Shown here: positions 18,772-29,900 of the stretch, one piece after another
Layout of the letters: each line of letters opens with the position of its first letter
How positions within the stretch are numbered: the first letter of the stretch is position 1
From: Anaerostipes sp. 992a
Lineage (GTDB): Bacteria; Bacillota; Clostridia; Lachnospirales; Lachnospiraceae
DNA: 64,000 nt
NCBI RefSeq assembly: GCF_001940245.1
Contig: NZ_MJIG01000004.1
Span: 868,001 to 932,000, forward strand
Direction of reading: 5' to 3'
Position numbers and translations under genes: made by a program
Notes under the pieces: generated by a model
What the model saw: the letters and a program-made list of their open reading frames with translations, nothing else
Told to the model about the DNA's origin: nothing
The model's database searches: none

Positions 18772-18799
18772 GACAGCATACCATCTCTGATATACTGCC
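18772..18799 (-). terminator. Terminator after the NlpC/P60 gene
   Basis: In RNA, GGCAGUAUAUC pairs with GGUAUGCUGUC over 11 bp (with G-U pairs) around AGAGAU, followed by a U-rich run. It lies 25 bp after the stop at 18824. Two sequence relatives are at 26945-26971 and 30946-30971. Confidence 0.8.
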
Positions 18800-18823
18800 T
18801 TCTTTTTCACTTATGTTTGATTA

Positions 18824-21800
18824 CTACTTCACTATCAAAGTTCCTGCTTCTGAAGTCACACTGTTTCCATTTCCATCCGTTACTACACAACGATACTTCT
18901 GCCCATTTCTTGCCTCTGTGATCGGCACACTGATGGTAGATGTCTTACAGCCACTCTGAGAAGAATTTCTCCAGTTCGCTCCATCGTCATTGCTAAACTG
19001 CCACTGGTATCTTAAGCTTTCTCCGCTAGCTTCCACGGTAAATACAGCAGTCTCTCCTACTTCTCCCGTATAATCCCTAGGTTGACTAGTGATTGTTAAT
19101 TCTGTTCCAACGATCAGCTTTGCTGCCTCTGAAGTTACACTGCTTCCATTTGCATCGGTTACAACACAGCGGTATTGCTGCCCATTTCTTGCCTCTGTGA
19201 TCGGCACCTTGATCGTCGCTGTCTTATTACCACTCTGGGAAGAGTTTTTCCAGGTTGCCCCTTTGTCATTGCTGTATTGCCACTGATACTTTAACTCTTC
19301 TCCAGTTGCCGTTACGGTAAATGTTGCTGTCTTTCCAACCTCACCTGTATAATTTACTGGCTGTCCAGTAATTACTGGACCTTCGGATGCGGTTCCAACA
19401 ATCAGTGTTGCTACATCAGATGTTACTTTATTTCCATTCACATCTGTTACCATACAGCGGTACTGCTGGCCATTTCTTGCCTCTGTGATCGGCACCTTGA
19501 TCGTCGCTGTCTTATTACCACTCTGGGAAGAGTTTTTCCAGGTTGCCCCTTTGTCATTGCTGTATTGCCACTGATACTTTAACCCTTCTCCAGTTGCTGT
19601 TACCGTAAATACTGCTGTATCTCCCACTGCTCCTGTATAATCTTCTGGCTGCCCTGTGATCATTGGACCTTCGGAAGCTTTTCCAATGATCAGACTTGCT
19701 GCACCCGAGGTCACACTATTTCCATTTTCATCGGTTACCACACAACGATACTGCTGGCCATTTCTTGCCTCTGTGATCGGCACCTTGATCGTGTCTGTCT
19801 TATTACCATTCTGGGACGAATTCTTCCAGGTACTTCCTTTGTCACTGCTGAACTGCCATTGATACCTTAAGCCATTACCTTCTGCCTCTATTATAAAAGA
19901 AGCAGTTTCCCCTACAGTTCCTGTATAATCTAATGGTTGAGTTTTAATATGGATACCATCCTCAACAGATGGTGTATCTCCTTTATCTTCAACCCAATGT
20001 GCATATAAAGTTGTATCTTCTGAAAAAGTACTTTCTGCCGTAACCTGTTCCCCATCTTCTTTATCAGTAAACCATCCTACAAATGTATATCCTTCATATT
20101 CCGGTATTGGAAGTTCTCCGATAGGTTCATTTTCTAAATTAACTATTACTGCCTCATCAAGTTCTTTTCCACCATTCTCATCTAATGTAATAACTACATC
20201 TTTAGTAATTGGAATTGTTTGATCTGCCTCATATACAACATCCTGTACTTCACTATCATTCATATTCTCACATACAGCAACTGCTTTTAATTTTGCACTT
20301 AAATGAACAAGAATATTATTATTATCTTTGTCTTCTTCTGCATCAATATCAAATGCATCAATTACAATCGGACCGTCATATAATGTACTCTCCTTTGTAG
20401 GATTTTCATCTTCTAACGTATAGTAAATTTCCGCATTTTCCGTTGCTGACTCTAAATAAACTGCAACATAATCATCATTTTGTATAAAATAAGCTGATGG
20501 TGCATCTGCAGTCTCTGCATAAATGAGGATAGGTTTTATTGTCATATCTTCTTTAACATTCCACCATTCCTTATTTGTACTCCATCCTAGGAAGTCTCTG
20601 TCCTTTACATCCAATGCTGCCGGAGGTGTAGCCGTTTGTCCATATTCAATTTTTTGACTACTTATCGTTTCATCATTTTCATCCACAAAATTAACCATAT
20701 AGGTTTGGGTTTTATAGACTGCATTAGCTACCATATTACTTTTTACTGTATCTTCACCATCAATGATGCAATCCCATCCAACAAATTCTTTTCCTTCTGC
20801 CTCTGGATCCTCTGGTGGAGTTAATTTATCGCCATACTGATAGTTTTCAAAACTAATTATACTATTGGCACTATCCACATATGCTACAACATATTGAAGC
20901 GGAGCAAATACTGCGCTAATTGTCATATTACCTTGCACATTAACTGCATTCATATTCCAACCGACAAATATATAACCATCTTTTTTTGGACTTTCAGGAA
21001 CAATTGCACTATCGCCAGCTTTAACTTCCTGTGAAGATATTTCTTTTCCTTCTGAATCTGTATATTTTACTGTATATACTGGCTTAGGTGCTTCAATCAT
21101 ATCAATATTAATCAATCCAGTAGATCCTTCTAAGCCGAGACAAACCGTATAATCTCCAGTAAAATCTGTAGGTTCAGTTTTTGGTATAATCTCAAATGAA
21201 TAAGCATTATCCTCCCCAATAGTTGTCTGACTTACATACTGAATCTGATCTTCATTTGGATCCGTATTCTTACCCTTATAAACCATAATAGTCGCAACCT
21301 TACCATTTAAATCAACATTAACAGAAGACAACTTTCCAGAAATACTATACGATTTTCCCGTTTCTTCGGTTCCTGCAAGATTACTATAAACTGGCACTAA
21401 TTTACGCGTGCGATATAATGTCCTAGTTTCAACTTTACGAGAATCGCTGGCTGTATATCCATTATCTCCCCATTCACTCCAATCATTCCATTTATAATAA
21501 TAATAAGTTGTAGTCTGTGTTCTTGTACGATAACGATATTCTTTTCGAATAACAGTTGCACTTGAATCTGAATCTTTTGTTCCAACTGCAGTAGAATTCA
21601 AATTTCCACTACTAAAGTTCCAACGTAATCCATCTCCCAATGATGTCGTATATCGTTTGTAGGTCGCATATGAATAAGTTGCAGATTTTGAATCTTTATA
21701 TGCTGTCGGGAACCATTTTTCGACCCAGTTAGAAGAACTCAAAGTATATTTTCCACAGTCACTTTTTCCCTGTAATGGTTCCCTTCCTCCACAAGTAGGA

Positions 21801-24439
21801 CAATAAAATACATAATAGCGATATGTAGTTCTAGTTTCTACCTGCTTAGAATCACTAGCTGTCTGTGAAGTTGTACTCCATCCACTCCAACTTCCCCAAT
21901 CATTCCAAGTAGTTTTCGTATCGTATTTTTCCCAACCACTAAGGCTTGGAGACGTACTTGTAGTTGTAGACTTATCTGCATACCTATATTGTACTTTCTT
22001 TTCCACTTCTGTATCTTCTGATGCAGTTGCTTCAGAAGTACTCCATTCTGACCAGTCGGACCATACAGAATCAGATTGTACTGTAACATCTTTTGATACC
22101 AATTTAGAATATGCACTACCTGTTAAATCATTTCCTTTAAGACCAAGTACAACAGCAGTAGCCTTTGTCGCTGTCCCACTATATTTCAAAATCATACTTT
22201 CTTCAATTGTTTCATCTGCTGATATTTCAATTTCTTCTTTTGCTGATTTAACTAATTTACCTTCAGATGTCATCAAAGAAACTCTTAACAATGCTGTTGT
22301 TGTTTGTTTTGGATAATTTGTCAATTTTACTTTAACTGTATAATTACCTGTTTCTGCATTCCAGTTTGCAGATGTAATCTCACTAACTACTGGTAATTCA
22401 TCATTTTCCCAATAATATACTGCCTGTAACTTCATATTAGAATCAATACACTTATAATCACCTTTGCTGTCATTATCAGATTCTATTACTTTCCATCCTG
22501 CAAAAACATATCCTGTTGGAATATCTGTCAAATCCTTTTCTGGAGATTCGGCTTTTCCTCCATATTCTACTTTTTGTGTACTTCCAACCTGATTACCAGA
22601 TGCATCATAAAATCTAACTGTATAAGTATTAATCTTATATATAGCTTTAACTTCTAAATCGTTTTTTACGTTAGTAATCTTATCCTTATTTTCCCATGAA
22701 ACAAAAGTATAACCTTTTCTTTCTGGATCATCTGGTAATGATGCATCATAGCCATATGGAACTTCTTGTTCTTTAATTATTGTTCCATCCCAGTCTACAA
22801 AATCTACCTTTAATGGTGCCATTGCTTCAACATTTAAGGTCGTACTACAATTTTCACTATTTCCGACAAAGTTAGATGCATATACTTTTAATTCATATTT
22901 ACCTTTCTCACTCAAATTAAAAGAAGCTGTTTCTCCAGTTGTCGTTACAGAATCAACTTTTTCTCCGTTCTTATATAATGTTACTGTATAACTAGATGCC
23001 ATTATATTAGAATCCCATTTTACCGAAATATTATCTCCTACAGGAACTTTTTCATCCCCATTTAATGTAAATCCCTCTGGAGCAGCTGGTTCTTCTAATT
23101 TTACAGTAGTTGTTGCAATTTCACTGTTTACATAACCACTTTTGACAGCAATTGCTTTTATTGTTTTTTCAGAATTTATAGAAACTGCACCAGAAAACTT
23201 TGTACTACTTATGGTTGGTGTATTTCCACTAGTTGTATAATAAATTGTTGTACCAGACGTACTACTATTCATATTTAATACTATATGATTTTCTGTTATA
23301 CTTTGAGTAATAATTGGTGCTGCAGCTTGAGATAATGTAGTATTTCCAGATGTGCTGCTACTCTTAGTATATCCTGAACGACTTGAATATGCAGTCACAG
23401 AATAAGTTCCTACTGAATTTAAAGTTGTTGTATAAGATCCTGTAGCCGTTCCACTTACAAAGTTTGATCCATTCTTCTTGATTGTATAATTAATCGTATC
23501 TGAACTTCCACCTGAAATACTTAATGTTTTTCCTCCTATAACATCTGAAAATGTTACTTTAGGCGTTGAACAAGTCTTTCCATTAACTGTAAATTGTTTA
23601 TATGCCGACTTTGTTGTCCCGTTTTGAAGTTTTGCTGTTACAACAAAATAGTATGTTCCTCCTGAAGGGATTCTTTCAAAATGAATCGCAGAATCAATAT
23701 TGGAAAGATAATAATAATAACTATTTACTGTCTTTGTTGCCTGAATACCATTCACACAACCAGAACCGTTTGCATTTGTGTATACTCCAGCAGTTACAGA
23801 TGCAATCTGAGAACCAGACGATGATACATTTCCACTAACGATACAAGTATCCCCAACATTCATTGTTGTTTTTGCTAATGTAGGTGTTATTGTACAATAT
23901 ATGGAATTTGAACTATTTATTACTCTCCGAATATTGCATGTAAGTTGCCATTCTTTTTTTCCATGTGACCAAGTCGTATCTAAATTAATATTTTTACTTA
24001 AATAACCATATGTTTGTGCTTGAACTGCATATCCATTTCCAGTATATATCGCAACATGATCACTTGATCCATCACCTTCATAATCAAAAAATATTAAATC
24101 TCCTTTTTGCAAATTTGTTTTATAATTTGAAAAACTTGACAATGAATATGATACAGGAGTACCATACCTCCTTTGATCATTTGCAGCACCTGGTACTATA
24201 TTAATTCCAAAATGATTACACACATACCAAACAAGGCCGCAACAGTCAAACCCATTTCGACTTCGCCCCCCTAATACATACGGTATACCAACACAATTAT
24301 TTAAAGCATACTGAACAAATGCATCTGGACTTACAGTCGATGCATAAGTTTTTTTCACTTGAAAACCACCAATATCAAATATTATTGTAATCATTAAAAT
24401 AACTACAAATAATAATTTTAATAACCTTTTTTTCATCAT
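18824..24439 (-). CDS. NlpC/P60 cell-wall peptidase with InlB-type repeats and four Ig-like modules
   Basis: I start at the ATG pair at 24439/24436 with AGGA upstream (about 1871 residues); an in-frame ATG at 24481 has no site before it. Signal peptide, then an NlpC/P60 domain: catalytic Cys in RNGFDCCGLVWYVC, His in SSDHVAIYTGNG and a downstream polar residue in the usual order. Family members cleave the stem peptide of peptidoglycan. Next come beta-rich stalk domains, InlB B-type repeats (GYTFVSWENKDKITNV, GYVFAGWKV), an unusual Trp-rich region with repeated WSDWSEWS-like motifs and a CPTCGG...DCGKY zinc-ribbon-like loop, further InlB-type repeats (YTFVGWFTDKEDGEQ) and four Ig-like modules. 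The upstream three-quarters is AT-rich while the Ig tail resembles the BspA-like gene, consistent with tail exchange between genes. Likely role: wall remodelling or attack on neighbours. Confidence 0.86.
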   Translation of the reverse strand: MMKKRLLKLLFVVILMITIIFDIGGFQVKKTYASTVSPDAFVQYALNNCVGIPYVLGGRSRNGFDCCGLVWYVCNHFGINIVPGAANDQRRYGTPVSYSLSSFSNYKTNLQKGDLIFFDYEGDGSSDHVAIYTGNGYAVQAQTYGYLSKNINLDTTWSHGKKEWQLTCNIRRVINSSNSIYCTITPTLAKTTMNVGDTCIVSGNVSSSGSQIASVTAGVYTNANGSGCVNGIQATKTVNSYYYYLSNIDSAIHFERIPSGGTYYFVVTAKLQNGTTKSAYKQFTVNGKTCSTPKVTFSDVIGGKTLSISGGSSDTINYTIKKNGSNFVSGTATGSYTTTLNSVGTYSVTAYSSRSGYTKSSSTSGNTTLSQAAAPIITQSITENHIVLNMNSSTSGTTIYYTTSGNTPTISSTKFSGAVSINSEKTIKAIAVKSGYVNSEIATTTVKLEEPAAPEGFTLNGDEKVPVGDNISVKWDSNIMASSYTVTLYKNGEKVDSVTTTGETASFNLSEKGKYELKVYASNFVGNSENCSTTLNVEAMAPLKVDFVDWDGTIIKEQEVPYGYDASLPDDPERKGYTFVSWENKDKITNVKNDLEVKAIYKINTYTVRFYDASGNQVGSTQKVEYGGKAESPEKDLTDIPTGYVFAGWKVIESDNDSKGDYKCIDSNMKLQAVYYWENDELPVVSEITSANWNAETGNYTVKVKLTNYPKQTTTALLRVSLMTSEGKLVKSAKEEIEISADETIEESMILKYSGTATKATAVVLGLKGNDLTGSAYSKLVSKDVTVQSDSVWSDWSEWSTSEATASEDTEVEKKVQYRYADKSTTTSTSPSLSGWEKYDTKTTWNDWGSWSGWSTTSQTASDSKQVETRTTYRYYVFYCPTCGGREPLQGKSDCGKYTLSSSNWVEKWFPTAYKDSKSATYSYATYKRYTTSLGDGLRWNFSSGNLNSTAVGTKDSDSSATVIRKEYRYRTRTQTTTYYYYKWNDWSEWGDNGYTASDSRKVETRTLYRTRKLVPVYSNLAGTEETGKSYSISGKLSSVNVDLNGKVATIMVYKGKNTDPNEDQIQYVSQTTIGEDNAYSFEIIPKTEPTDFTGDYTVCLGLEGSTGLINIDMIEAPKPVYTVKYTDSEGKEISSQEVKAGDSAIVPESPKKDGYIFVGWNMNAVNVQGNMTISAVFAPLQYVVAYVDSANSIISFENYQYGDKLTPPEDPEAEGKEFVGWDCIIDGEDTVKSNMVANAVYKTQTYMVNFVDENDETISSQKIEYGQTATPPAALDVKDRDFLGWSTNKEWWNVKEDMTIKPILIYAETADAPSAYFIQNDDYVAVYLESATENAEIYYTLEDENPTKESTLYDGPIVIDAFDIDAEEDKDNNNILVHLSAKLKAVAVCENMNDSEVQDVVYEADQTIPITKDVVITLDENGGKELDEAVIVNLENEPIGELPIPEYEGYTFVGWFTDKEDGEQVTAESTFSEDTTLYAHWVEDKGDTPSVEDGIHIKTQPLDYTGTVGETASFIIEAEGNGLRYQWQFSSDKGSTWKNSSQNGNKTDTIKVPITEARNGQQYRCVVTDENGNSVTSGAASLIIGKASEGPMITGQPEDYTGAVGDTAVFTVTATGEGLKYQWQYSNDKGATWKNSSQSGNKTATIKVPITEARNGQQYRCMVTDVNGNKVTSDVATLIVGTASEGPVITGQPVNYTGEVGKTATFTVTATGEELKYQWQYSNDKGATWKNSSQSGNKTATIKVPITEARNGQQYRCVVTDANGSSVTSEAAKLIVGTELTITSQPRDYTGEVGETAVFTVEASGESLRYQWQFSNDDGANWRNSSQSGCKTSTISVPITEARNGQKYRCVVTDGNGNSVTSEAGTLIVK

Positions 24440-24452
24440 TTTTCCTAATACT

Positions 24453-24494
24453 TTTATAGTCCCCTCCTTGGACTGATACATTTGATAGTCATAA
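24453..24494 (-). promoter_or_regulatory. Possible class 1 promoter of the NlpC/P60 gene
   Basis: Minus strand: TTATGAC at 24494-24488, exactly 29 bp, TATAAA at 24458-24453. The upstream partner repeat is not recognisable, and the -10 box is only 14 bp from the chosen start, so the leader would be very short. GATAGTCA and TGACTATC form an 8-bp inverted repeat over the site. Confidence 0.4.
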
Positions 24495-24784
24495 TCTCAT
24501 ATTGACTATCATTTTACATTACCATGTTTCTCGACTTAAAAAATAGCTAAATAATGTAAGGTATAAGCTAATTTCATAATCCTTATAATCACAATTTTAC
24601 CACAATTTAAACAAAAGCTGTCCTTCATGGCAAAAACAGTGATTTTGACGTAAAAAATAGCATTCAATAATTCAATTAAACTAATATACACAGCTTCTTT
24701 CCCATTTTATTGCATTATATAATTTTTTCACTATATCTCTATTCCCCTTTATAATTCAGGTAGATTTGATAGCTGTATAAAACA

Positions 24785-24808
24785 GGAGAAGGACTCTCAT
24801 CCTTCTCC
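24785..24808 (-). terminator. Hairpin after the orphan Ig-like module
   Basis: GGAGAAGGA pairs with TCCTTCTCC around CTCTCA. The hairpin and the following coding sequence are nearly identical to 31093 onward. The rest of the 24482-24827 gap shows only the weak promoter noted for the NlpC/P60 gene and AT-rich sequence. Confidence 0.7.
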
Positions 24809-24827
24809 CATTCATAATAGCAATATC

Positions 24828-25133
24828 TTATTGTACAATCAGCGTTCCTGCCTCTGAAGTCACACTATTTCCTCTTTCATCGGTTACCACACAACGGTAC
24901 TGCTGGCCATTTCTCACTGCTGTGATCGGCACGCTGACAGTAGCTGTCTTACAGCCGCTCTGAGAAGAGTTCTTCCAGTTCGCTCCATCATCATTGCTAT
25001 ACTGCCACTGGTACTTTAACCCTTCTCCGTTGGCTCCTACCGTAAAGCTTGCCGTATCTCCCACTGCTCCGATATAATCTTCCGGCTGGCTGGTGATCAC
25101 AATTGCTTCTCCCTTTCCTTCATGTTCTTTGTC
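24828..25133 (-). pseudogene. Orphan Ig-like module after the O-antigen-ligase-like gene
   Basis: One complete Ig-like module (ITSQPEDYIGAVGDTASF to VTSEAGTLIVQ) lies directly behind the stop of the 25134-26807 gene and in the same frame: after TAA the frame continues DKEHEGKGEAIVITSQPEDY. A GTG at 25100 could start a 90-residue peptide, but it has no signal peptide and no convincing binding site. The DNA from 24781 to about 25080 closely matches the last module and terminator of the DGR target gene. I read it as a module copied here by recombination, or the tail of a once longer protein cut off by a stop. It is unlikely to be functional as it stands. Confidence 0.65.
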
Positions 25134-26807
25134 TTAGTTTTCATAATTACTTTTGTAATACGCATTGATTTGTATTAAATATTGCCTGTAATTAGCTCCT
25201 ATTTCTAACTTTGGATTAACCACTGCACGATAAGCTAGTTCCCCTATCTCTCGATTCTCCTGCTCTAATAGCTGTTGAATCCATAGTAGTTCTTCCAGAT
25301 ATACTTTCACCTCCTCTTTCCTTCCATTACGATCTGCTGATGAAAGCATCTCGTATAATCTTGTTATATATTCTTCATAAAGACTTACTTCACATTTTCG
25401 ATGAAGGATTTGCTCCCTCTCATACTTCATCATCTGTTTATAGTCTTTATTCAAATATGCAATTTCTGCTTTAACCCCATAGGACTGACTAATATAAGGA
25501 TTTCTTTTAACCAAATCATTGGCTATTTTTTCTGCCTGATTCGCGTCTGTCTCAATGGATAATTGATGAATCTTAACTGTAGTCATCCATGGTGCATATC
25601 GAATAAGTCTTTCAATTTCACCGGAATATTCCAAATACGATATGCCTCCTATATAAACAAACATACACCCGATGACAGCCATTGTTACGTAATACAGTTT
25701 TGAGAAATTCAATTCTATCACTTTGATTTTCTGAAATTCCATACATGACAAAGCAACCATCCAGATTACAAAATATTGCAAATTAAAATCAATACAACTA
25801 TGTAAAAATATGACTAACAGCAAATGTTTCTGTAATTTGTTATTATCTTTCGCAAAAATTTGTTTTGCAAAAATGGCAATTAGAAGAAACATAGATACAA
25901 CTCCAGCATCTAATCCCATCTGAAGAATATCGTTATGCACAAATTTTGTTGAATACTTTACTACCTGCATTGATGGCTGTAAATAATAAAAGCCCATATA
26001 TCCCAAGCCTAGTGGATGTCCTTTTAACATTTTTAACCCATCCAAATCATATAGCAGCCTTTTCCACATTGTCCTGTTTTTCCCTGCCAACAGCAAAAAT
26101 CGACCAAAATTCTGGTGATTTCCAGTAATCACAACCGTGATTACCGCAATAAAAATACTGATAATAAACAAGGCTATAATCTGCTTTCTCCAGGACTTTT
26201 CCTTCATAAAAAAGTAAACTGCATGAAAGAAAAGAAATAAGAAGATTCCTTTACTTCCTGTAAGAAAAATACCTGCAATTAATATCAGCAATTCTACAAT
26301 TTGCTTTTTTTCCCAGCAATTTTCATAAACTAAAAGAATCATTCCTAATAAAAGAAATAGTGCGAAGGTATTGGAATATTGAAAAAAGCCACCTAATCTG
26401 CTCCCCTGAAAAAAATATTTTTTTAAAGGGGATGCATAGCAAACAACTGATACTATTGTCATTATGGCTGCAATATCTGGAATCATTTTTAGCAGCTCCT
26501 GTTTTTTCTCTTTTTCCATTTGCAACAAAAGCAATGCTAATAGCGGTATAACCAGATACCGAATGGCTCCAATCAAACTCATACCTTTATCAATCCCATA
26601 AACCATGGTTCCCATATGGAAGATTCCAATTAGCCCTAATGCTAAAAATGAACAATCCATTGAAATAACTATTTTCTTTTTTTCCCATATATTTCTACAC
26701 AATATTACACATAACAAGATTCCACATAAACAGATTGTCCATATATAAAATCCCCCAAAACAAAAGGGTAAAGCTATAACTATTCCTGTCATTATCTTAT
26801 TTTCCAT
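25134..26807 (-). CDS. O-antigen ligase/polymerase family membrane protein (Wzy_C-like)
   Basis: A 557-residue polytopic membrane protein. About ten to twelve hydrophobic segments fill residues 1-400 (for example MTGIVIALPFCFGGFYIWTI), and a soluble helical tail with TPR-like spacing follows (NDLVKRNPYISQSYGVKAEI). The large loop around LGLGYMGFYYLQPSMQVV with KFVHNDILQMGLDAGVVSMF is typical of the O-antigen ligase/polymerase family, in which a conserved His in the H-N-D motif is important. Expected role: joining lipid-linked glycan to an acceptor, or polymerising repeat units, outside the membrane. The start has TAGGAG upstream. It stands alone among surface-protein genes, with a promoter sharing a 31-bp element with the LytTR/capsule promoter, so I infer it belongs to the capsule system. 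An Ig module follows its stop in frame. Confidence 0.82.
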   Translation of the reverse strand: MENKIMTGIVIALPFCFGGFYIWTICLCGILLCVILCRNIWEKKKIVISMDCSFLALGLIGIFHMGTMVYGIDKGMSLIGAIRYLVIPLLALLLLQMEKEKKQELLKMIPDIAAIMTIVSVVCYASPLKKYFFQGSRLGGFFQYSNTFALFLLLGMILLVYENCWEKKQIVELLILIAGIFLTGSKGIFLFLFFHAVYFFMKEKSWRKQIIALFIISIFIAVITVVITGNHQNFGRFLLLAGKNRTMWKRLLYDLDGLKMLKGHPLGLGYMGFYYLQPSMQVVKYSTKFVHNDILQMGLDAGVVSMFLLIAIFAKQIFAKDNNKLQKHLLLVIFLHSCIDFNLQYFVIWMVALSCMEFQKIKVIELNFSKLYYVTMAVIGCMFVYIGGISYLEYSGEIERLIRYAPWMTTVKIHQLSIETDANQAEKIANDLVKRNPYISQSYGVKAEIAYLNKDYKQMMKYEREQILHRKCEVSLYEEYITRLYEMLSSADRNGRKEEVKVYLEELLWIQQLLEQENREIGELAYRAVVNPKLEIGANYRQYLIQINAYYKSNYEN

Positions 26808-26853
26808 CTACTTCTCCTACCCTTACAATCATTACCTTTTTTATATTGACCTT

Positions 26854-26919
26854 ATTATAAAAGTTACTGAATCATTCAACCATAGGAGTTACATAATTAA
26901 CCAGTTATCTGCAATATTT
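26854..26919 (-). promoter_or_regulatory. Class 2 promoter of the O-antigen-ligase-like gene
   Basis: Minus strand: a motif running AGATAACTGGTTAA then TTATGTA (26896-26890), 30 bp, TATAAT (26859-26854). On the plus strand, TTACATAATTAACCAGTTA at 26889-26907 is also present at 56232-56250 before the LytTR gene, with the same 30-bp spacing to the -10. Confidence 0.65.
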
Positions 26920-26944
26920 AGTATATTTTATTCTATATGGAAAA

Positions 26945-26971
26945 AGCAGCACACCATCTTGATGTACTGCC
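26945..26971 (-). terminator. Terminator after the LRR/EF-hand protein gene
   Basis: RNA stem GGCAGUACAUC / GGUGUGCUGCU (11 bp with G-U pairs), loop AAGAU, then UUUU. It starts 26 bp after the stop at 26998 and is a relative of the hairpins at 18772 and 30946. Confidence 0.82.
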
Positions 26972-26997
26972 TTTTCTTTCATCTTATGTTTTATTCA

Positions 26998-29900
26998 TTA
27001 CTTCACAATCAGCGTTCCTGCTTCTGAAATTACGCTGTTACTATTTCCATCCGTGACTACACAACGATATTGCTGGCCATTTCTGGCTGCTGTAATTGGC
27101 ACACTAACGTTCTCTGTCTTATTGCCACTCTGTGAAGAATTCCTCCAGTTTTCCCCATCGTCATTGCTAAACTGCCACTGGTATTTTAAACCTTCTCCAG
27201 TTGCCTGAACTGTAAACGTAGCAGTTTCTCCCACTGTACCTGTGTAATCTACCGGTTGACTTGTTATCTCTATTGCTACTCCAACAATTATTTTTGCCGC
27301 TTCAGATGTTACGCTATTTCCTGTTTCATCCGTTATCACGCAACGGTACTGTTGGCCATCCCTGGCTTCTGTAATCGGTACATGAATCGTTTTTGTCTTA
27401 TTGCCACTCTGTGAAGAGTTTTTCCAAATACTCCCTCCATTATTGCTGTATTGCCACTGATATTTTAATCCCTCTCCTTCTGCTTCTACAGTAAAATTTG
27501 CTGTATCATTAACTTCTCCTCTGTAATTTATTGGTTGGCTTATAATTGTCAAGGTCTTTAACACTTTTAATATAGCCGCTTCCGATGTCACACTGCTACC
27601 TTTTGCATCTGTTACTACGCATCGATATTGCTGACGGTCTCTCACTTCCGTAATTGGCACTTCAACGGTTGCTGTTTTATTGCCACTCTGCGAAGAATTT
27701 CTCCAGTTTATTCCATCATCATTGCTGAACTGCCACTGGTATTCCAATCCTTCTCCCTCTGCTTTTATATTAAAACATGCTGTTTCTCCAGCCTCTCCTC
27801 TGTAATCTACTGGTTGACTGATAATTGCTAATGCTTTTAACACTTTTAATATAGCTGCTTCCGATGTCACACTGCTACCTTTTGCATCTGTTACTACGCA
27901 CCGGTATTGCTGACAGTCTCTCACTTCCGTAATTGGCACTTCAACGGTTGCTGTTTTATTGCCACTCTGTGAAGAATTCTTCCAGTTTACTCCTCCATCA
28001 TTACTATACTGCCACTGATATTTTAATCCTTCTCCTTCTGCTTCTACAGTAAAATTTGCTATTTCTCCTATGGTTCCCTCATAATTCACTGGTTGGCTTA
28101 TCATTTTAATAGATAAATCTTCATCTGCATAAGACACTTTTTCTGGAAATTCATTATATACATAACTCCAAACAGTTCCATCTGTACGAACAAATGCATA
28201 ATCCGCATATCCTAGATTTACATCCATTAATCTCGTACAAGATGCAATATCTGTTATAAGCTTTTCTCCCTTTACATAATAAGTTCCATCACTTGCCAAT
28301 CCAGTAAATTTCTTGTCAGTAGGATTAATAGCGACTGATGTCCATTCAATTTTTTTTGTTGTCCTATTATATTTACTTTGTATTCTGTACAAGTTTCCAT
28401 CCAAACTCTCGTAAATGTGCTGGCATTCTGGGAAAATGTATTTTACATTTTTTGCAATTTCTTCTGCTGAATGATCATTTCTAATATAATAAAGTGAATT
28501 GCCAGCAAAGAGGATTGGTGTATATCCATCCCATTTAACCTTATTATTTGCTTCAACATCTAACACTTTATATGAAATTTTAAAATTCATATCACAATAC
28601 CAGGTAGTTCCATCATTTAATACAACATATTCTGTTGATAATACCTTGGAAACATTGGATATAATGATCTCCCCATTACTTTTTCTTACAAGATTTCCAT
28701 TCATATATAATACAAATAAGGCTCTCGTCTGAGATAATAAAATTTGTTTTACATTTTCATCAATTTTCGTAAGATTTCCTTCCACATCAAATTTATACAA
28801 ATCATGATCCTTCGTCAAAACATAATTTTTTAATATTGTATCAATTTCTTTATCTTGAATTGTTAACGATATATCCTCTGTACCCAAATAATCCCTTCCA
28901 TTCTTTCCAACTTTATGCCTCAATATAAAGCCATCATCATACACAAAGTCTGCCGCATAAGTCTCTGCTGAATCAGTGATCTTTTTCCCAGAATAACCAC
29001 TATATACATTACCATCTTCTTTTGTAATAGCAAATTTAGGCAAAGAAGATTCCTCATAATTCTGAGATAACACAGGTAATTCATCTACTTTATTCCCAAT
29101 TGACTCAATATCATCCGAATTTTTTACTGTAATATGAATTGTTTTTGATACATTTGTACCTTTCACTTTAACATTAACATCAACTTCACCTTTTACAGTG
29201 AATTTATTGTTTGTAACCATGTCTGTATTTTCAACTGATACTTCAAATGGATTTTCATCATTAAAATATAATCCTCTTGCTTTCGGAGATAAACTGCTAT
29301 TGATATTAGATCCAAGAACAACACTTTTATCCTTAAGATCTGCTAATTCAAGTATCTGCTCTGCTGTTGCATGATCAGGGACCGATATCCACGAAAAATC
29401 AATATTCTTTACTGCCTGAATGATGCTATCATTCATATCTGAAAAATGCATAACTCTCAAATATTTCATATTTTTTATAGAAGAATAGTCTTCTACGCTA
29501 GATGAAGTAACTTGCAATTTTCCCATACGTTTCATATTGGAAATACCTGAAATGTCTGTTAATTGATCTGATATTAACACTAATGATATTATATTTTTAC
29601 ATTTTTCTAAAGCATCTACATTTGTAAATGTTCCATTAAGATGTAAAATCTTTAAATTCGTTAATTTAGAAATCTGTTCAACTACTTCATCAGTAACTCT
29701 ATTCAGTTCTAAGCATCTCAATTTAGGTGCTTTTTCCAATGGTGATAAATCTATAACATCATCAGAATCATATTTCATTGTCGCCCTTTCAACGGTTTTC
29801 AATTCATTTTGAGATACATAGCCATCCATATTGGCGTCACAGGCTAACAGCAGCTTTTTATCTTGCATCTCTACTAAATCTTCTGGTTTTTCTTCTACAA

